Of a stretch of DNA of 64,000 nt, positions 1-8,237 are shown piece after piece (positions within the stretch are counted from its first letter, which is position 1; each line of letters opens with the position of its first letter). Position numbers and translations under genes: made by a program. Source of the stretch: Vallicoccus soli. GTDB taxonomy: Bacteria; Actinomycetota; Actinomycetes; Motilibacterales; Motilibacteraceae. Where the stretch lies: assembly GCF_003594885.1 (NCBI RefSeq), contig NZ_QZEZ01000007.1:1-64000 (forward strand). Direction: 5' to 3'. A model generated the notes under the pieces. It was not told the DNA's origin. It did not search any database and worked only from the letters and a program-made list of their open reading frames with translations.

Positions 1-438
1 TTCGACACCCATCACTTCGCCCGGAGGTCCTCCCTCACGTCAACAACGTCCGTGGGCACTACACCTAGCTGCTGTGCGCACGTGGAGTCGCGCCCGCCGA
101 CGGCGGGAGGACAGAACCGTGCTCGTGGTCGCGATCGCCCTGTTGAGGCGTGCCCCTCGATGGTCGGTGACGATCGCCGACGTTCCTGTACCGGCACGGG
201 ACCTCCAGCGTCCACGTCGTTGCATCCGCTCGATCGGCATGGGTCGAACGGGCGGAGACGTCAGCTCCTGGCCCGTACGACCGCGCCGAGCCTCACGCCG
301 GCGCGGGCTCGCGGCGAGGCGAGAACAGGCGCAGGTGTGCCCGAGGCTCGACACCAGCACACCACCGTCGGCAGACGACGATGACCGCCGGCCCTCACGG
401 CGGACCGATGCCGCCACCCCGGTTCCAAAGGAACCGCG

Positions 439-454
439 TGTTCCACGTGGAACG
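439..454. promoter_or_regulatory. parS site 1 (upstream of parB)
   Basis: TGTTCCACGTGGAACG contains the palindrome GTTCCACGTGGAAC, a close match to the bacterial parS consensus TGTTNCACGTGNAACA (only the last base differs). It lies 136 bp before parB, the expected place for a centromere site. ParB should load here and spread. Two more copies occur at 17231 and 42791. Confidence 0.85.
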
Positions 455-465
455 TCGTTGGTGCG

Positions 466-512
466 CTGTCCACCGCATCGTCCACAGATGCAGGGCCGGT
501 GGGTTGTCCACA
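466..512 (+). promoter_or_regulatory. DnaA-box-like cluster
   Basis: TTGTCCACA at 504-512 equals the high-GC actinobacterial DnaA-box consensus. TCGTCCACA at 478-486 has one mismatch and CTGTCCACC at 466-474 has two. All point the same way within 47 bp and follow the parS site. They may let DnaA act on parB expression or be part of an origin-proximal DnaA reservoir. With so few boxes this is unlikely to be oriC itself. Confidence 0.45.
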
Positions 513-589
513 TCACCGCGGCGTGGGTCCGCGGCGGCACCCCCCCGGCGGGTTAGCGTGCCGCGACCCACTGAGGAGAGGACGACGAC

Positions 590-1849
590 GTGAGCGACCG
601 ACGGCGAGGACTGGGACGCGGGCTGGGAGCGCTGCTCCCTTCGGGGCCGGTGGTGCCCGGGGGCGACACCCGCGGTACGGCCTTCGCCACGACGTCCCCC
701 GTCGACGTCTTCTTCCGTGAGCGCGACGGGATCGCCGCCGTGGGCCACCCGACCACCCCGCTTCCGGAGGACAGGGCGGACCGCCCGAGCGAGGACGGCG
801 CGCCGCCGGCCTTGGAGCACCCCACGACGGGGCACGGGCAGACCGGCCAGCCGGCACCGGCGGACGACGGGTCGGACCACGAGGCGCAGCCCGCGGAGGT
901 TCCGGCCGCCCGACGTCCGGACGTCGCGACCGAGGGCACGGACGGCGGAGCCCTGCCCGGTGACCTCGACGAGGAGCCGCGCCTCATCGGTGGGGCCTAC
1001 TACGCCGAGGTCCCGCTGGACCGCATCCGGCCCAACCCGCGCCAGCCGCGCGAGGTCTTCGACGAGGAGGCGCTGGCCGAGCTCGTCGCCTCCCTCAAGG
1101 AGGTCGGTCTGCTGCAGCCGGTCGTGGTGCGACCCGTCGGCGACGGCTACGAGCTCGTCGTCGGGGAGCGCCGGTGGCGTGCTGCGCAGGAGGCGGGCTT
1201 CGAGAGCATCCCCGCCCTCGTCCGGGAAACCGGTGACCAGGACCTGCTGCGCGACGCCCTGCTGGAGAACCTGCACCGCAGCCAGCTCAACCCGCTGGAG
1301 GAGGCGGCGGCGTACGGGCAGCTCCTGGAGGACTTCGGCTGCACGCACGACGAGCTCGCCCGCCGCATCGGGCGCTCGCGCCCGCAGATCTCCAACACGC
1401 TGCGGCTCCTGCGCCTGCCGCCGCTCGTCCAGCGCCGCGTCGCCGCAGGTGTCCTGACGGCGGGGCACGCGCGAGCGCTGCTCGCCGTCGAGGACGGCCC
1501 GGCCCAGGAGCGGCTGGCGCAGCGCATCGTGGCCGAAGGCCTCTCGGTGCGCGCCGTGGAGGAGATCGCGGCGCTCGGGGAGACCGGTGGTGACCCGGTG
1601 GTCCGCGCACCGCGCCGGGCCCGTGCCGCGGCGCCCGGGCTCGACGAGCTCGCCGGTCGCCTCGCCGACCGGTTCGAGACGCGGGTCAAGGTCGACCTCG
1701 GCAAGAGCAAGGGCAAGATCGTCGTCGAGTTCGCCTCGCTGGAGGACCTCGAGCGGATCGTCGCCCTCATGTCGCCCGGCGCCGGGCTCGGCGACGTGCA
1801 GAACCCGGGCCAGCAAGACCAGCAGCCCGCAGAGCCGGGCGCGGCCTGA
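590..1849 (+). CDS. parB: Chromosome partitioning protein ParB
   Basis: ParB is the CTP-dependent clamp that loads at parS and spreads to organise the origin region for segregation by ParA. The 419-residue product has a long acidic, proline-rich N-terminal segment (about 20-135), the NPRQPR motif at 149-154, the GERRWRAA nucleotide/DNA-loading motif at 192-199, and a helix-turn-helix at about 252-278 ([14 protein letters not shown]). It ends in a C-terminal dimerisation region. The GTG start has GAGGAGAG upstream. The start resembles other ParB proteins ([14 protein letters not shown]). No parA precedes it inside the window. Confidence 0.96.
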   Translation: MSDRRRGLGRGLGALLPSGPVVPGGDTRGTAFATTSPVDVFFRERDGIAAVGHPTTPLPEDRADRPSEDGAPPALEHPTTGHGQTGQPAPADDGSDHEAQPAEVPAARRPDVATEGTDGGALPGDLDEEPRLIGGAYYAEVPLDRIRPNPRQPREVFDEEALAELVASLKEVGLLQPVVVRPVGDGYELVVGERRWRAAQEAGFESIPALVRETGDQDLLRDALLENLHRSQLNPLEEAAAYGQLLEDFGCTHDELARRIGRSRPQISNTLRLLRLPPLVQRRVAAGVLTAGHARALLAVEDGPAQERLAQRIVAEGLSVRAVEEIAALGETGGDPVVRAPRRARAAAPGLDELAGRLADRFETRVKVDLGKSKGKIVVEFASLEDLERIVALMSPGAGLGDVQNPGQQDQQPAEPGAA

Positions 1850-1872
1850 CCCGGCCGACGGCAGCACCGGCG

Positions 1873-1896
1873 GCGCGGCCCCGAACGGGGCCGCGC
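1873..1896. terminator. Bidirectional terminator between parB and ddl
   Basis: A perfect 10-bp inverted repeat, GCGCGGCCCC / GGGGCCGCGC, with a GAAC loop sits between the convergent stop codons of parB (1849) and ddl (1902). There is no T-tract, as is common in high-GC actinomycetes. Confidence 0.75.
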
Positions 1897-1901
1897 GCCG
1901 G

Positions 1902-2858
1902 TCAGGCGCGTCGTGCGGCGGCGCGGGCGACGAGGGCGGCGTACACCTCGCCGAGAGAGCGCTGCGCTGCCGCGACCGCCTGGGGCAGCAGCGAGGTCTC
2001 GGTCATGCCGGGAGCGACGTTGACCTCGAGGAACCAGGGGCGGCCGTCGGCGTCGACGATGAGGTCGCTCCGGCTGACGTCGCGCAGGCCGAGCGCGCGG
2101 TGCGCGGTGAGCGCGGCCTGGGCGGCGGCCTCCGCCGCGGCCGCGTCGAGACGCGCGGGAGCGAAGAACTCGGTGGTGCCGGCGGTGTACCGGGCCTGGT
2201 AGTCGTACACGCCGCCGTCCGGCACGATCTCGACCGCGGGCAGGGCCAGCGGCTCGCCGTCCGGGCCCTCGACGACGGACACGGCGACCTCGGTGCCCTC
2301 GACGTGGCGCTCGACGAGCGCGGTGTCGCCATAGGAGTAGGCGTGCACCATGGCCGCGGGCAGCGCGTCTACGCTGCGTACGACGCTCATGCCGAGCGAG
2401 GACCCGCCGGACGCGGGCTTCACGACGAGCGGTACGCCGACCCGCGCGACGAGCGCGCCGAGAACCCGCTGCGCCCCGAGCTCGCGGAACGTCGTGTGGG
2501 TCAGGGCCACGGCCTCCGGCACGTCGAGCCCGGCGCGGGCGACGACCGCCCGGGCGGACGGCTTGTCGAAGGCCAGGCGCGAGGCGGCGGGGGCCGACCC
2601 CACGTACGGGACCCCGACGAGCTCGAGGACGGCGCGCACCCCGCCGTCCTCGCCGGCGACCCCGTGCAGGACGGGGAAGACCACGTCGGGGCGCCACGTG
2701 TCGACGAGGTCGAGCAGCTGCGCGTCGGCGTCGGCGAGCTGCACGTCGAGCCCCTCGTCCCGCAGCACCTCCGCGACGCGGCGCCCCGAGCGCAGCGACA
2801 CGTCGCGCTCGTGGGACAGGCCGCCGGCGAGGACGAGGACGCGCAGGGAGTCGCTCAC
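1902..2858 (-). CDS. ddl: D-alanine--D-alanine ligase
   Basis: Ddl joins two D-alanines using ATP to make the dipeptide end of the peptidoglycan stem. The 318-residue protein shows the family motifs: HGVAGEDGGVRAVLELVGVPYVGS near residue 85, the ATP-grasp loop KPASGGSSLGM, and EVNVAPGMTETSLLPQ near the C-terminus for Mg-ATP binding. The length is normal. The GTG start has GAGGAG upstream. It lies 57 bp downstream of the aminotransferase on the same strand, so the two are probably co-transcribed. Confidence 0.93.
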   Translation of the reverse strand: MSDSLRVLVLAGGLSHERDVSLRSGRRVAEVLRDEGLDVQLADADAQLLDLVDTWRPDVVFPVLHGVAGEDGGVRAVLELVGVPYVGSAPAASRLAFDKPSARAVVARAGLDVPEAVALTHTTFRELGAQRVLGALVARVGVPLVVKPASGGSSLGMSVVRSVDALPAAMVHAYSYGDTALVERHVEGTEVAVSVVEGPDGEPLALPAVEIVPDGGVYDYQARYTAGTTEFFAPARLDAAAAEAAAQAALTAHRALGLRDVSRSDLIVDADGRPWFLEVNVAPGMTETSLLPQAVAAAQRSLGEVYAALVARAAARRA

Positions 2859-2915
2859 GGGTTCGGTGCTCCTCGGAGGGTCGGAGAGGGTGGAGGGGTG
2901 GCGTACCGACCGGGG

Positions 2916-4223
2916 TCAGGCGAGGTCGGGCGCCGGGGCGTCGCCGTCGTGGGCCGCGCCGTGCGACGGTGCCGGGCCGAAGAGCTCGCGCATCGACAGC
3001 TCCTCCTCGATGACGCCGGCGAGCCGCCGCACGCCCTCGCGGATCCGCGCCGGCTCGGGCAGGCAGTAGGACAGGCGCATGCTCCGCGCGCCCGAGCCGT
3101 CGGCGAAGAACGCCGAGCCGGGGACGAAGGCCACCCGTGCGGTGACGGCCCGGGGCAGCATGACCCGCGTGTCGAAGCCCTCCGGCAGCGTGACCCAGAC
3201 GTAGAAGCCGCCCAGCGGGTGGGTCCACGTCGTGCCCTCCGGCATGGTCGCCGTCAGGGCCTCCAGCGTGGCGTCGCGCCGCTGCCGGTAGAGGTCGCGG
3301 TAGACGTCGACCTGCCCGCGCCAGTCCTGCGTCGAGAGGTAGGACGACACGGCGAGCTGGCTGAAGGACGACGGGCACAGCTGGGTGGCCTCGGAGGCCA
3401 GGACGAGCTTCTCGCGCACCGCGTGCGGCGCGAGCGCCCAGCCCACCCGCAGGCCCGGGGCGAAGGTCTTGGAGAACGAGCCGAGGTAGATGACCCCCTC
3501 GGGGTCGTCGGCCCGCAGGGCGCGGTAGGGGTCGCCGTCGAAGCCCAGGAGCCCGTACGGGTCGTCCTCGATCACCAGCACGTCGTGCCGGCGGCACACC
3601 TCGAGCACCTCCTCGCGCCGGCTCTCCGGCTGGGAGGTGCCGGCGGGGTTGTGGAACGAGGGGATCGTGTAGAGGAAGGCGAGCTGGCGCCCCTGCGCCC
3701 GCAGGTGCTGGATGGCCTCCTCGAGCGCCACCGGCTCCAGGCCCTTGTCGTCCATCGGCACGTGCACGACGTCCGCCTGGTAGCTGCGGAACACCTGCAG
3801 CGCGCCCACGTAGGACGGTGCCTCGGCGAGCACGACGTCCCCGGGGTCGACGAAGATGCGGGTGACCAGGTCGAGCGCCTGCTGCGACCCGGTGGTCATG
3901 ACCACGTCGTCGGGGTGCCCGTCGATGCCCTCGGGCGCCATGACCTCGCAGACCTGCTCGCGGAGCAGCTCGTCGCCCTGGGCGGTCGCGTACTGCAGCG
4001 CCACCGCGCCACGGCGCGCGACGAGGTCGGCGAGGGTCTCGGCGACGGCGTCCATGGGCAGGGCGGACACGTACGGCGACCCGCCGGCGAGCGACACGAC
4101 CTCCGGGCGGGAGGCCACGCTGAACAGGGCGCGGATCTCCGAGGCGGTCATGCCCTTGGTCCGTGCGGCGTAGTGGTCGACGTAGCGGTCGAGCCGGGAG
4201 CCGGGGGTCTGGGGCACGCTCAC
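2916..4223 (-). CDS. PLP-dependent aminotransferase (LysN/MocR-like fold type I)
   Basis: The 435-residue product belongs to the family of 2-aminoadipate, kynurenine and aromatic aminotransferases. The PLP lysine lies in YLGSFSKTFAPGLRVGW. Other marks are TTGSQQALDLV, IEDDPYGLL and the C-terminal RLSYCLP. I placed the start at the GTG at 4223, preceded by GAGGAGAGCACC. The frame stays open to 4517, but that extension is low-complexity Arg/Ala sequence and overlaps the divergent small gene. The substrate cannot be told. No MocR-type DNA-binding domain is present, so it is an enzyme and not a regulator. It lies upstream of ddl. Confidence 0.85.
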   Translation of the reverse strand: MSVPQTPGSRLDRYVDHYAARTKGMTASEIRALFSVASRPEVVSLAGGSPYVSALPMDAVAETLADLVARRGAVALQYATAQGDELLREQVCEVMAPEGIDGHPDDVVMTTGSQQALDLVTRIFVDPGDVVLAEAPSYVGALQVFRSYQADVVHVPMDDKGLEPVALEEAIQHLRAQGRQLAFLYTIPSFHNPAGTSQPESRREEVLEVCRRHDVLVIEDDPYGLLGFDGDPYRALRADDPEGVIYLGSFSKTFAPGLRVGWALAPHAVREKLVLASEATQLCPSSFSQLAVSSYLSTQDWRGQVDVYRDLYRQRRDATLEALTATMPEGTTWTHPLGGFYVWVTLPEGFDTRVMLPRAVTARVAFVPGSAFFADGSGARSMRLSYCLPEPARIREGVRRLAGVIEEELSMRELFGPAPSHGAAHDGDAPAPDLA

Positions 4224-4376
4224 GACGGTGCTCTCCTCGCTCGTGGCGGGCGGCGGGCGCGCGCGCCCTTCCGGTCCGGCACCCTCGAGGCTAGGCTCCA
4301 CCACGAGACGAGCGGGACGGGTCGGCCGCGCGTGCCCGGGGCCTCGTCCTGCAGGGTCTGTCACAGGGAGTCTGTC

Positions 4377-4544
4377 ATGCCGCACCGGCGCCGCACGGCG
4401 CGACCTGGCCGCGCCCGCGTGGCGCTCGTGGCGGGTCTGCTGGCCGGCGCCGGCGCCGCCTTCCTCAGCGGCTTCCTCGGAGCGCTGCTCACGCGGCAGG
4501 ACCCGCCCGCGGGTCACCGACCGGCGGCCGCCGCCAGGGGCTGA
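4377..4544 (+). CDS. Small single-pass membrane protein
   Basis: A 55-residue protein with a basic N-terminus (RRRTARPGRAR) and one hydrophobic segment at about residues 16-40 (alanine, leucine and glycine rich). It ends in a short Pro/Ala tail. The ATG at 4377 has AGGGAG about 8 bases upstream. Its stop is 2 bp before the GTG of the GNAT gene, so the two are probably translationally coupled. The orientation N-in is inferred from the basic N-terminus. Function unknown. Confidence 0.6.
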   Translation: MPHRRRTARPGRARVALVAGLLAGAGAAFLSGFLGALLTRQDPPAGHRPAAAARG

Positions 4545-4546
4545 CC

Positions 4547-5221
4547 GTGTCGCGCCGGGTCGCCAACCTCACCCTCGACACCCTCGACGACCTCCCCGGT
4601 CCGTGCCGGGCCTGCGTGCGGTGGGAGCTCGACCCGGTCGCCCAGGACCGCGCCGCCGCCGCCGGCGACCTCGCGCTGGAGAAGGAGGCCTGGGTCTCGT
4701 CGGTGCTGCTCGAGTGGGGCTCCTGCGGCAAGGTCGCGTACGTCGACGGGGTGCCGGCCGCATGGGTGCTCTACGCACCGCCCGCGTACGTCCCCCGCGC
4801 CGTCGCGTTCCCGACCTCCCCCGTGAGCGGGGACGCGGTGCTGCTGATGACCGCGGCGGTGCAGCCGGAGATGCGCGGCGGGGGACTCGGGCGCGTCCTC
4901 GTGCAGAGCGTGGCCAAGGACCTGGTGCGCCGCGGGGTCCGGGCGCTGGAGGCGTTCGGCGACGCCCGCCCCGACGAGGACGCCGACGCGGCGCCGACGG
5001 GCGCGCCGGCGGGGCGGCGGGCGCACCGGCGCGCGTGCCTCGTGCCGGCGGACTACCTGCTGGCGGTGGGGTTCAAGACCGTCCGCCCGCACCACCGCTT
5101 CCCCCGCCTGCGCCTGGAGCTGAAGAACGCCGTGTCCTGGCGCGAGGACGTCGAGGTGGCGATCGAGCGGCTGCTGGGGTCGATGGCGCCGGAGCCGGCG
5201 CTGCGGCGGGTCCGCGGCTGA
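4547..5221 (+). CDS. GNAT family N-acetyltransferase
   Basis: A 224-residue acetyltransferase. The acetyl-CoA loop is visible as VQPEMRGGGLGRVLVQSV at about residues 106-123, after the beta-strand LLMTAAV. The C-terminal part (VPADYLLAVGFKTVRPHHRFPRLRLEL) carries the final strands of the fold. It sits between parB and the cwlM-like gene, the position of Rv3916c in M. tuberculosis. It follows a tiny membrane protein by 2 bp. The substrate is unknown. Confidence 0.85.
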   Translation: MSRRVANLTLDTLDDLPGPCRACVRWELDPVAQDRAAAAGDLALEKEAWVSSVLLEWGSCGKVAYVDGVPAAWVLYAPPAYVPRAVAFPTSPVSGDAVLLMTAAVQPEMRGGGLGRVLVQSVAKDLVRRGVRALEAFGDARPDEDADAAPTGAPAGRRAHRRACLVPADYLLAVGFKTVRPHHRFPRLRLELKNAVSWREDVEVAIERLLGSMAPEPALRRVRG

Positions 5222-5237
5222 GCCGGCGCACGGAGGG

Positions 5238-5264
5238 GCCGTCGGGCCGGTCGCACCCGACGGC
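5238..5264. terminator. Bidirectional terminator
   Basis: GCCGTCGGG (5238-5246) pairs with CCCGACGGC (5256-5264), a 9-bp stem between the convergent stops of the GNAT gene and the cwlM-like gene. Confidence 0.65.
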
Positions 5265-5277
5265 TCCGGCTCCGAGC

Positions 5278-6420
5278 TCAGCGCCGGGCGAGCTCCGGCA
5301 GGCGCAGCGTGCCGGTGGGGGCGTCGTCGTCCGGCGGGAGGTAGAGCCGGCCCACGGCCACGACGACGGCCTCGGCGACCACGTCGCGGAAGCCCGGGTC
5401 GGCCAGGCGGGCGGCGTCGCCGGCGTTGGTGAGGTAGCCCAGCTCGATCCGCACGGCCGGCATGCGGGTGCGGCGCAGCAGGTCCCAGGTCTTGCCGTGG
5501 GTGCGCCCGTCGACGAGGTCGGTGCGGGCGACGATCTCGCGCTGCACCAGCTCGGCGAACCGCTCGCCGACGGCCGAGGAGTGCCCGTGGCGGTCGTTGC
5601 CGTAGTAGTAGGTCGCGACGCCCGCGGCGCGCGGCGAGGGCGCCGCGTCGACGTGCAGGCTGATGAGGAGGTCGGCCTCGGCGGTGTTGGCGAAGCCGGC
5701 GCGGTCGACGTCGTCCAGGCCGGACTCGGTGCCGCGGGTGAGGAAGGCCAGGACGCCGGTGGCGGTCAGGCGGCCCTCGATGCGCGCGGCGAGGTCCTCC
5801 ACGAGCGACGCCTCGTCGAGGCCGTGCGCCACGACCCCCCGGTCGGCCCCGCCGTGCCCGGGGTCGACGACGACGACCTTCCCGGAGAGGGCCGGGCCCG
5901 AGCGGGCCAGCGCGGTCTCCTCGCGGAGCATGTCCGGCCGACCGCCGACCACGGTGCGGGTCAGGCGTGCCAGGGCCTTGAAGGTGCTCGGGCCGCAGGT
6001 GCCGTCGGGCTGCAGCCCCACGTTGCGCTGGAAGTCGCGCAGCGCGGCCTCGGTGCGGCGCCCGAGGACCCCGTCGACCCGCCCGGCGTCGAAGCCCATG
6101 TCGAGCAGCCGTCGCTGCAGCGCCGCGACGTCGTCGCCGGTCATCGGGTGGCTCACGGCGTGCGTGAGGATGCGCTCGCCGAGGCGCCAGCGCGCCTCCT
6201 CCAGCACCCGGTAGGTCTCCGCGCCCACCACGCCGTCGACGGTGATGCCGCGCTGCTGCTGGAACGCGCGCACCGCGCGGTCCATGGCCTCGTCGAACCG
6301 CGAGGGGTCGCCAGGAGCCCCGTCCGGGGTCTCGAGCAGGCCGAGGCGGGCGAGCTTGCCCCGGACTTCGAGGACCGCGGGGCCCGCGTCGCCGCGCCGG
6401 AACGCCTGGGGGGCGCTCAC
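5278..6420 (-). CDS. cwlM: CwlM-like N-acetylmuramoyl-L-alanine amidase-fold protein
   Basis: The 380-residue product has two peptidoglycan-binding (PG_binding_1) repeats at about 8-75 and 85-155, then an Amidase_3 domain from about 180. The zinc and catalytic residues of active amidases look present: His in DPGHGG (about 187), Glu in LDEASLVEDL, His in SLHVDA, and Glu in RIELGYLTN (about 326). There is no signal peptide. By position and architecture it matches mycobacterial CwlM, a cytoplasmic regulator of MurA and MurJ. The C-terminal tail (TGTLRLPEL) is short and polar, the place where mycobacterial CwlM is phosphorylated. Whether this protein acts as enzyme or regulator cannot be read from sequence. 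Confidence 0.85.
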   Translation of the reverse strand: MSAPQAFRRGDAGPAVLEVRGKLARLGLLETPDGAPGDPSRFDEAMDRAVRAFQQQRGITVDGVVGAETYRVLEEARWRLGERILTHAVSHPMTGDDVAALQRRLLDMGFDAGRVDGVLGRRTEAALRDFQRNVGLQPDGTCGPSTFKALARLTRTVVGGRPDMLREETALARSGPALSGKVVVVDPGHGGADRGVVAHGLDEASLVEDLAARIEGRLTATGVLAFLTRGTESGLDDVDRAGFANTAEADLLISLHVDAAPSPRAAGVATYYYGNDRHGHSSAVGERFAELVQREIVARTDLVDGRTHGKTWDLLRRTRMPAVRIELGYLTNAGDAARLADPGFRDVVAEAVVVAVGRLYLPPDDDAPTGTLRLPELARR

Positions 6421-6739
6421 CGGGCGCCCGCAAACCGGCGCCGGGCGGTCCGCGTGGGCCTCGTCGACCTCGTCATGCGCAGGGTCCTCGCAGGTGGCGT
6501 CGAGGGGGCGGCGTCGGCGTCCCCGGGGCGGGCCGCTCCGTGCGGTCGCACGGGCGGTGGCGCTCCGGCGGCGGCCGGGGCAGCGGGGCCCGGGCGGTCG
6601 GCAGAGCGCTACGGATCCTAACCCCGGCGCGGACGACCCCGGCGGACGCGCGCCGCGTGCAGCGCCCGCCCGCCGGTGGGTCGGGACGCGGTGGGCACCG
6701 GCCGCACGGGCCGGCGCCCACCGCCGTCGGGGCCCGGGG
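6421..6739. other. Intergenic region between trxA and the cwlM-like gene
   Basis: No gene is seen in these 319 bp. The trxA-proximal end holds a strong hairpin at 6689-6723. The rest is the probable promoter and leader of the cwlM-like gene, with TAGGAT on the minus strand near 6615 as a possible -10 element. The leader would then be about 190 nt long. Confidence 0.5.
6689..6723 (-). terminator. trxB-trxA operon terminator
   Basis: A 15-bp stem (CGGTGGGCACCGGCC at 6689-6703 with GGCCGGCGCCCACCG at 6709-6723, one G-U pair) and a 5-nt loop start 17 bp after the trxA stop codon. Confidence 0.75.
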
Positions 6740-7063
6740 TCAGAGGAAGGCCTCGAGGTCCTTGAGGATCATGGGCTTCGGCTTCGCGCCCACGATGGTC
6801 TTGACGACCTCGCCGCCGCTGATGACGGCCATCGTCGGGATCGAGGTGATCCGGTACGCCGCCGCCGTGGCGGGGTTCTCGTCGATGTTGAGCTTCACGA
6901 CGTCGATCTTGTCGGCGTGCTCGGCCGCGATCTGCTCGAGGACCGGGGCGACCTGGCGGCACGGGCCGCACCACTCCGCCCAGAAGTCGACGACGACGGG
7001 CTTGTCGTTCTTGAGGACCTCGGCGTCGAACGACGCGTCGGTCACGGCCCTGGTGGTGCCCAT
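6740..7063 (-). CDS. trxA: Thioredoxin
   Basis: A 107-residue cytosolic thioredoxin with the redox motif WCGPC (cysteines at about 31 and 34), the cis-proline loop SIPT, and KLNIDENP. It reduces protein disulfides and is itself reduced by TrxB, whose gene lies 44 bp upstream on the same strand. The ORF is open far upstream, but the ATG at 7063 with GAGGAGC before it gives the standard thioredoxin length. Confidence 0.96.
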   Translation of the reverse strand: MGTTRAVTDASFDAEVLKNDKPVVVDFWAEWCGPCRQVAPVLEQIAAEHADKIDVVKLNIDENPATAAAYRITSIPTMAVISGGEVVKTIVGAKPKPMILKDLEAFL

Positions 7064-7107
7064 GGCGCTGCTCCTCGTGCGGTGGTGGGTGGGTGGGGGA
7101 GGGGGGG

Positions 7108-8094
7108 TCAGGCGCTGGCGGGGACGGCCACCTGCGCCGCGTCGCCGGTGAGGTCGGCGTCGTCGAGCGAGGTGAGGTAGCGCTCCGCGTCGAGGGCGGC
7201 GGCGCACCCGCTGCCGGCCGCGGTGATGGCCTGGCGGTAGGTGTGGTCGACGAGGTCGCCGCAGGCGAAGACGCCGACGAGGTTGGTGCGGGTCGTCGGG
7301 GTCTCGACGAGGACGTACCCCTCGTCGTCGCGGCGGACCTGCCCCGCGAACAGCGCGCTGCGCGGGTCGTGGCCGATCGCGACGAACAGGCCCGTGACGG
7401 CCAGGTCGCGCTCGCTGCCGTCCTTCGTGCTGCGGACCCGCAGGCTGCTGAGCTTGCCGTCGGTCGCCACCGCCTCGACCACCTCGGTGTCCCACACGAA
7501 CTCGATCTTGTCGTTCGCGAAGGCGCGCTCCTGCATGATCTTGCTGGCGCGCAGGCTGTCGCGGCGGTGCACCAGGTAGACCTTGCGGGCGAAGCGGGTG
7601 AGGAAGGTCGCCTCCTCGATCGCCGAGTCGCCGCCCCCGACGACGGCGATGTCCTGCCCGCGGAAGAAGAAGCCGTCGCAGGTGGCGCACCACGAGACGC
7701 CGTGGCCCGAGAGCTCCTTCTCGCCGGGCACGCCGAGCTCGCGGTAGCCGGAGCCGGTGGCCAGGATCACCGAGCGCGCGCGGTGCTCGCTGCCGTCGCC
7801 GGTGCGGACCGTCTTGACCGCCCCGGTGAGGTCGACCTCCACGGCGTCGTCGGCCACCAGCTCGGCGCCGAAGCGCTCGGCCTGCGCGCGCATGCGCTCC
7901 ATGAGGTCGGGGCCCATGACGCCGTCCGGGAAGCCGGGGAAGTTCTCGACGTCGGTGGTGTTCATGAGCGCACCGCCGGCCGTGACGGCCCCCTCCAGCA
8001 CCAGGGGCGCCAGGCCCGCGCGCGCGGTGTATACCGCCGCGGTGTAGCCGGCGGGGCCGGAGCCGATGATGATCACGTCGCGGACGTCGCTCAC
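7108..8094 (-). CDS. trxB: Thioredoxin-disulfide reductase
   Basis: A 328-residue NADPH-dependent flavoprotein that reduces thioredoxin. Visible are the FAD motif [20 protein letters not shown] at the N-terminus, the redox pair in WCATCDG (cysteines at about 137 and 140), the NADPH motif [12 protein letters not shown], and the C-terminal [22 protein letters not shown] for FAD. The GTG start at 8094 gives the usual length; the much longer open frame upstream is the shadow of the anti-sigma gene region. It forms an operon with trxA. Confidence 0.96.
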   Translation of the reverse strand: MSDVRDVIIIGSGPAGYTAAVYTARAGLAPLVLEGAVTAGGALMNTTDVENFPGFPDGVMGPDLMERMRAQAERFGAELVADDAVEVDLTGAVKTVRTGDGSEHRARSVILATGSGYRELGVPGEKELSGHGVSWCATCDGFFFRGQDIAVVGGGDSAIEEATFLTRFARKVYLVHRRDSLRASKIMQERAFANDKIEFVWDTEVVEAVATDGKLSSLRVRSTKDGSERDLAVTGLFVAIGHDPRSALFAGQVRRDDEGYVLVETPTTRTNLVGVFACGDLVDHTYRQAITAAGSGCAAALDAERYLTSLDDADLTGDAAQVAVPASA

Positions 8095-8155
8095 GTGCGC
8101 CTTCCCAGTCGTCGTGGCGCGGGCTGCCTGCCCGCGGGGGGTGCAACCGATGCTA

Positions 8156-8177
8156 GGGGCGGGGTGTTCCCCGCCCC
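8156..8177 (-). terminator. Terminator after the sigM operon
   Basis: A perfect 9-bp stem, GGGGCGGGG / CCCCGCCCC, with a TGTT loop lies 61 bp after the anti-sigma stop and before trxB. TAGCAT on the minus strand at 8155-8150, just past the hairpin, could be the -10 of trxB. Confidence 0.65.
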
Positions 8178-8237
8178 GTCCGCCGCACCCGCGCGCGTCC
8201 AGGGCCCGTGCGGGGGGCCCCGGCCGGACTTCCCCGG

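Larger units (their letters stand above)
1..589. other. Leader upstream of parB, no confident gene
   Basis: No reading frame here has recognisable protein content on either strand. One frame enters from the left edge and stops at about 68, which could be the tail of an upstream gene. In most actinomycetes parA lies directly before parB, often overlapping it, but no ParA sequence is visible here. The interval does hold a parS-type palindrome at 439-454 and three DnaA-box-like words between 466 and 512. It is best read as a regulatory and segregation region. Confidence 0.6.

Noticed and set aside
466-512. Chromosomal origin oriC
   Set aside because: Only one exact and two weak DnaA boxes are present, with no AT-rich unwinding element and no dnaA or dnaN beside it.
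1-589. parA remnant upstream of parB
   Set aside because: No Walker A (KGGxGKT) or other ParA segment is found in any frame.
1147-3597. Long minus-strand open frame overlapping parB and ddl
   Set aside because: Its product is Arg/Ala/Pro-rich, lacks any motif and is a shadow of real genes in other frames, as expected at this GC content.
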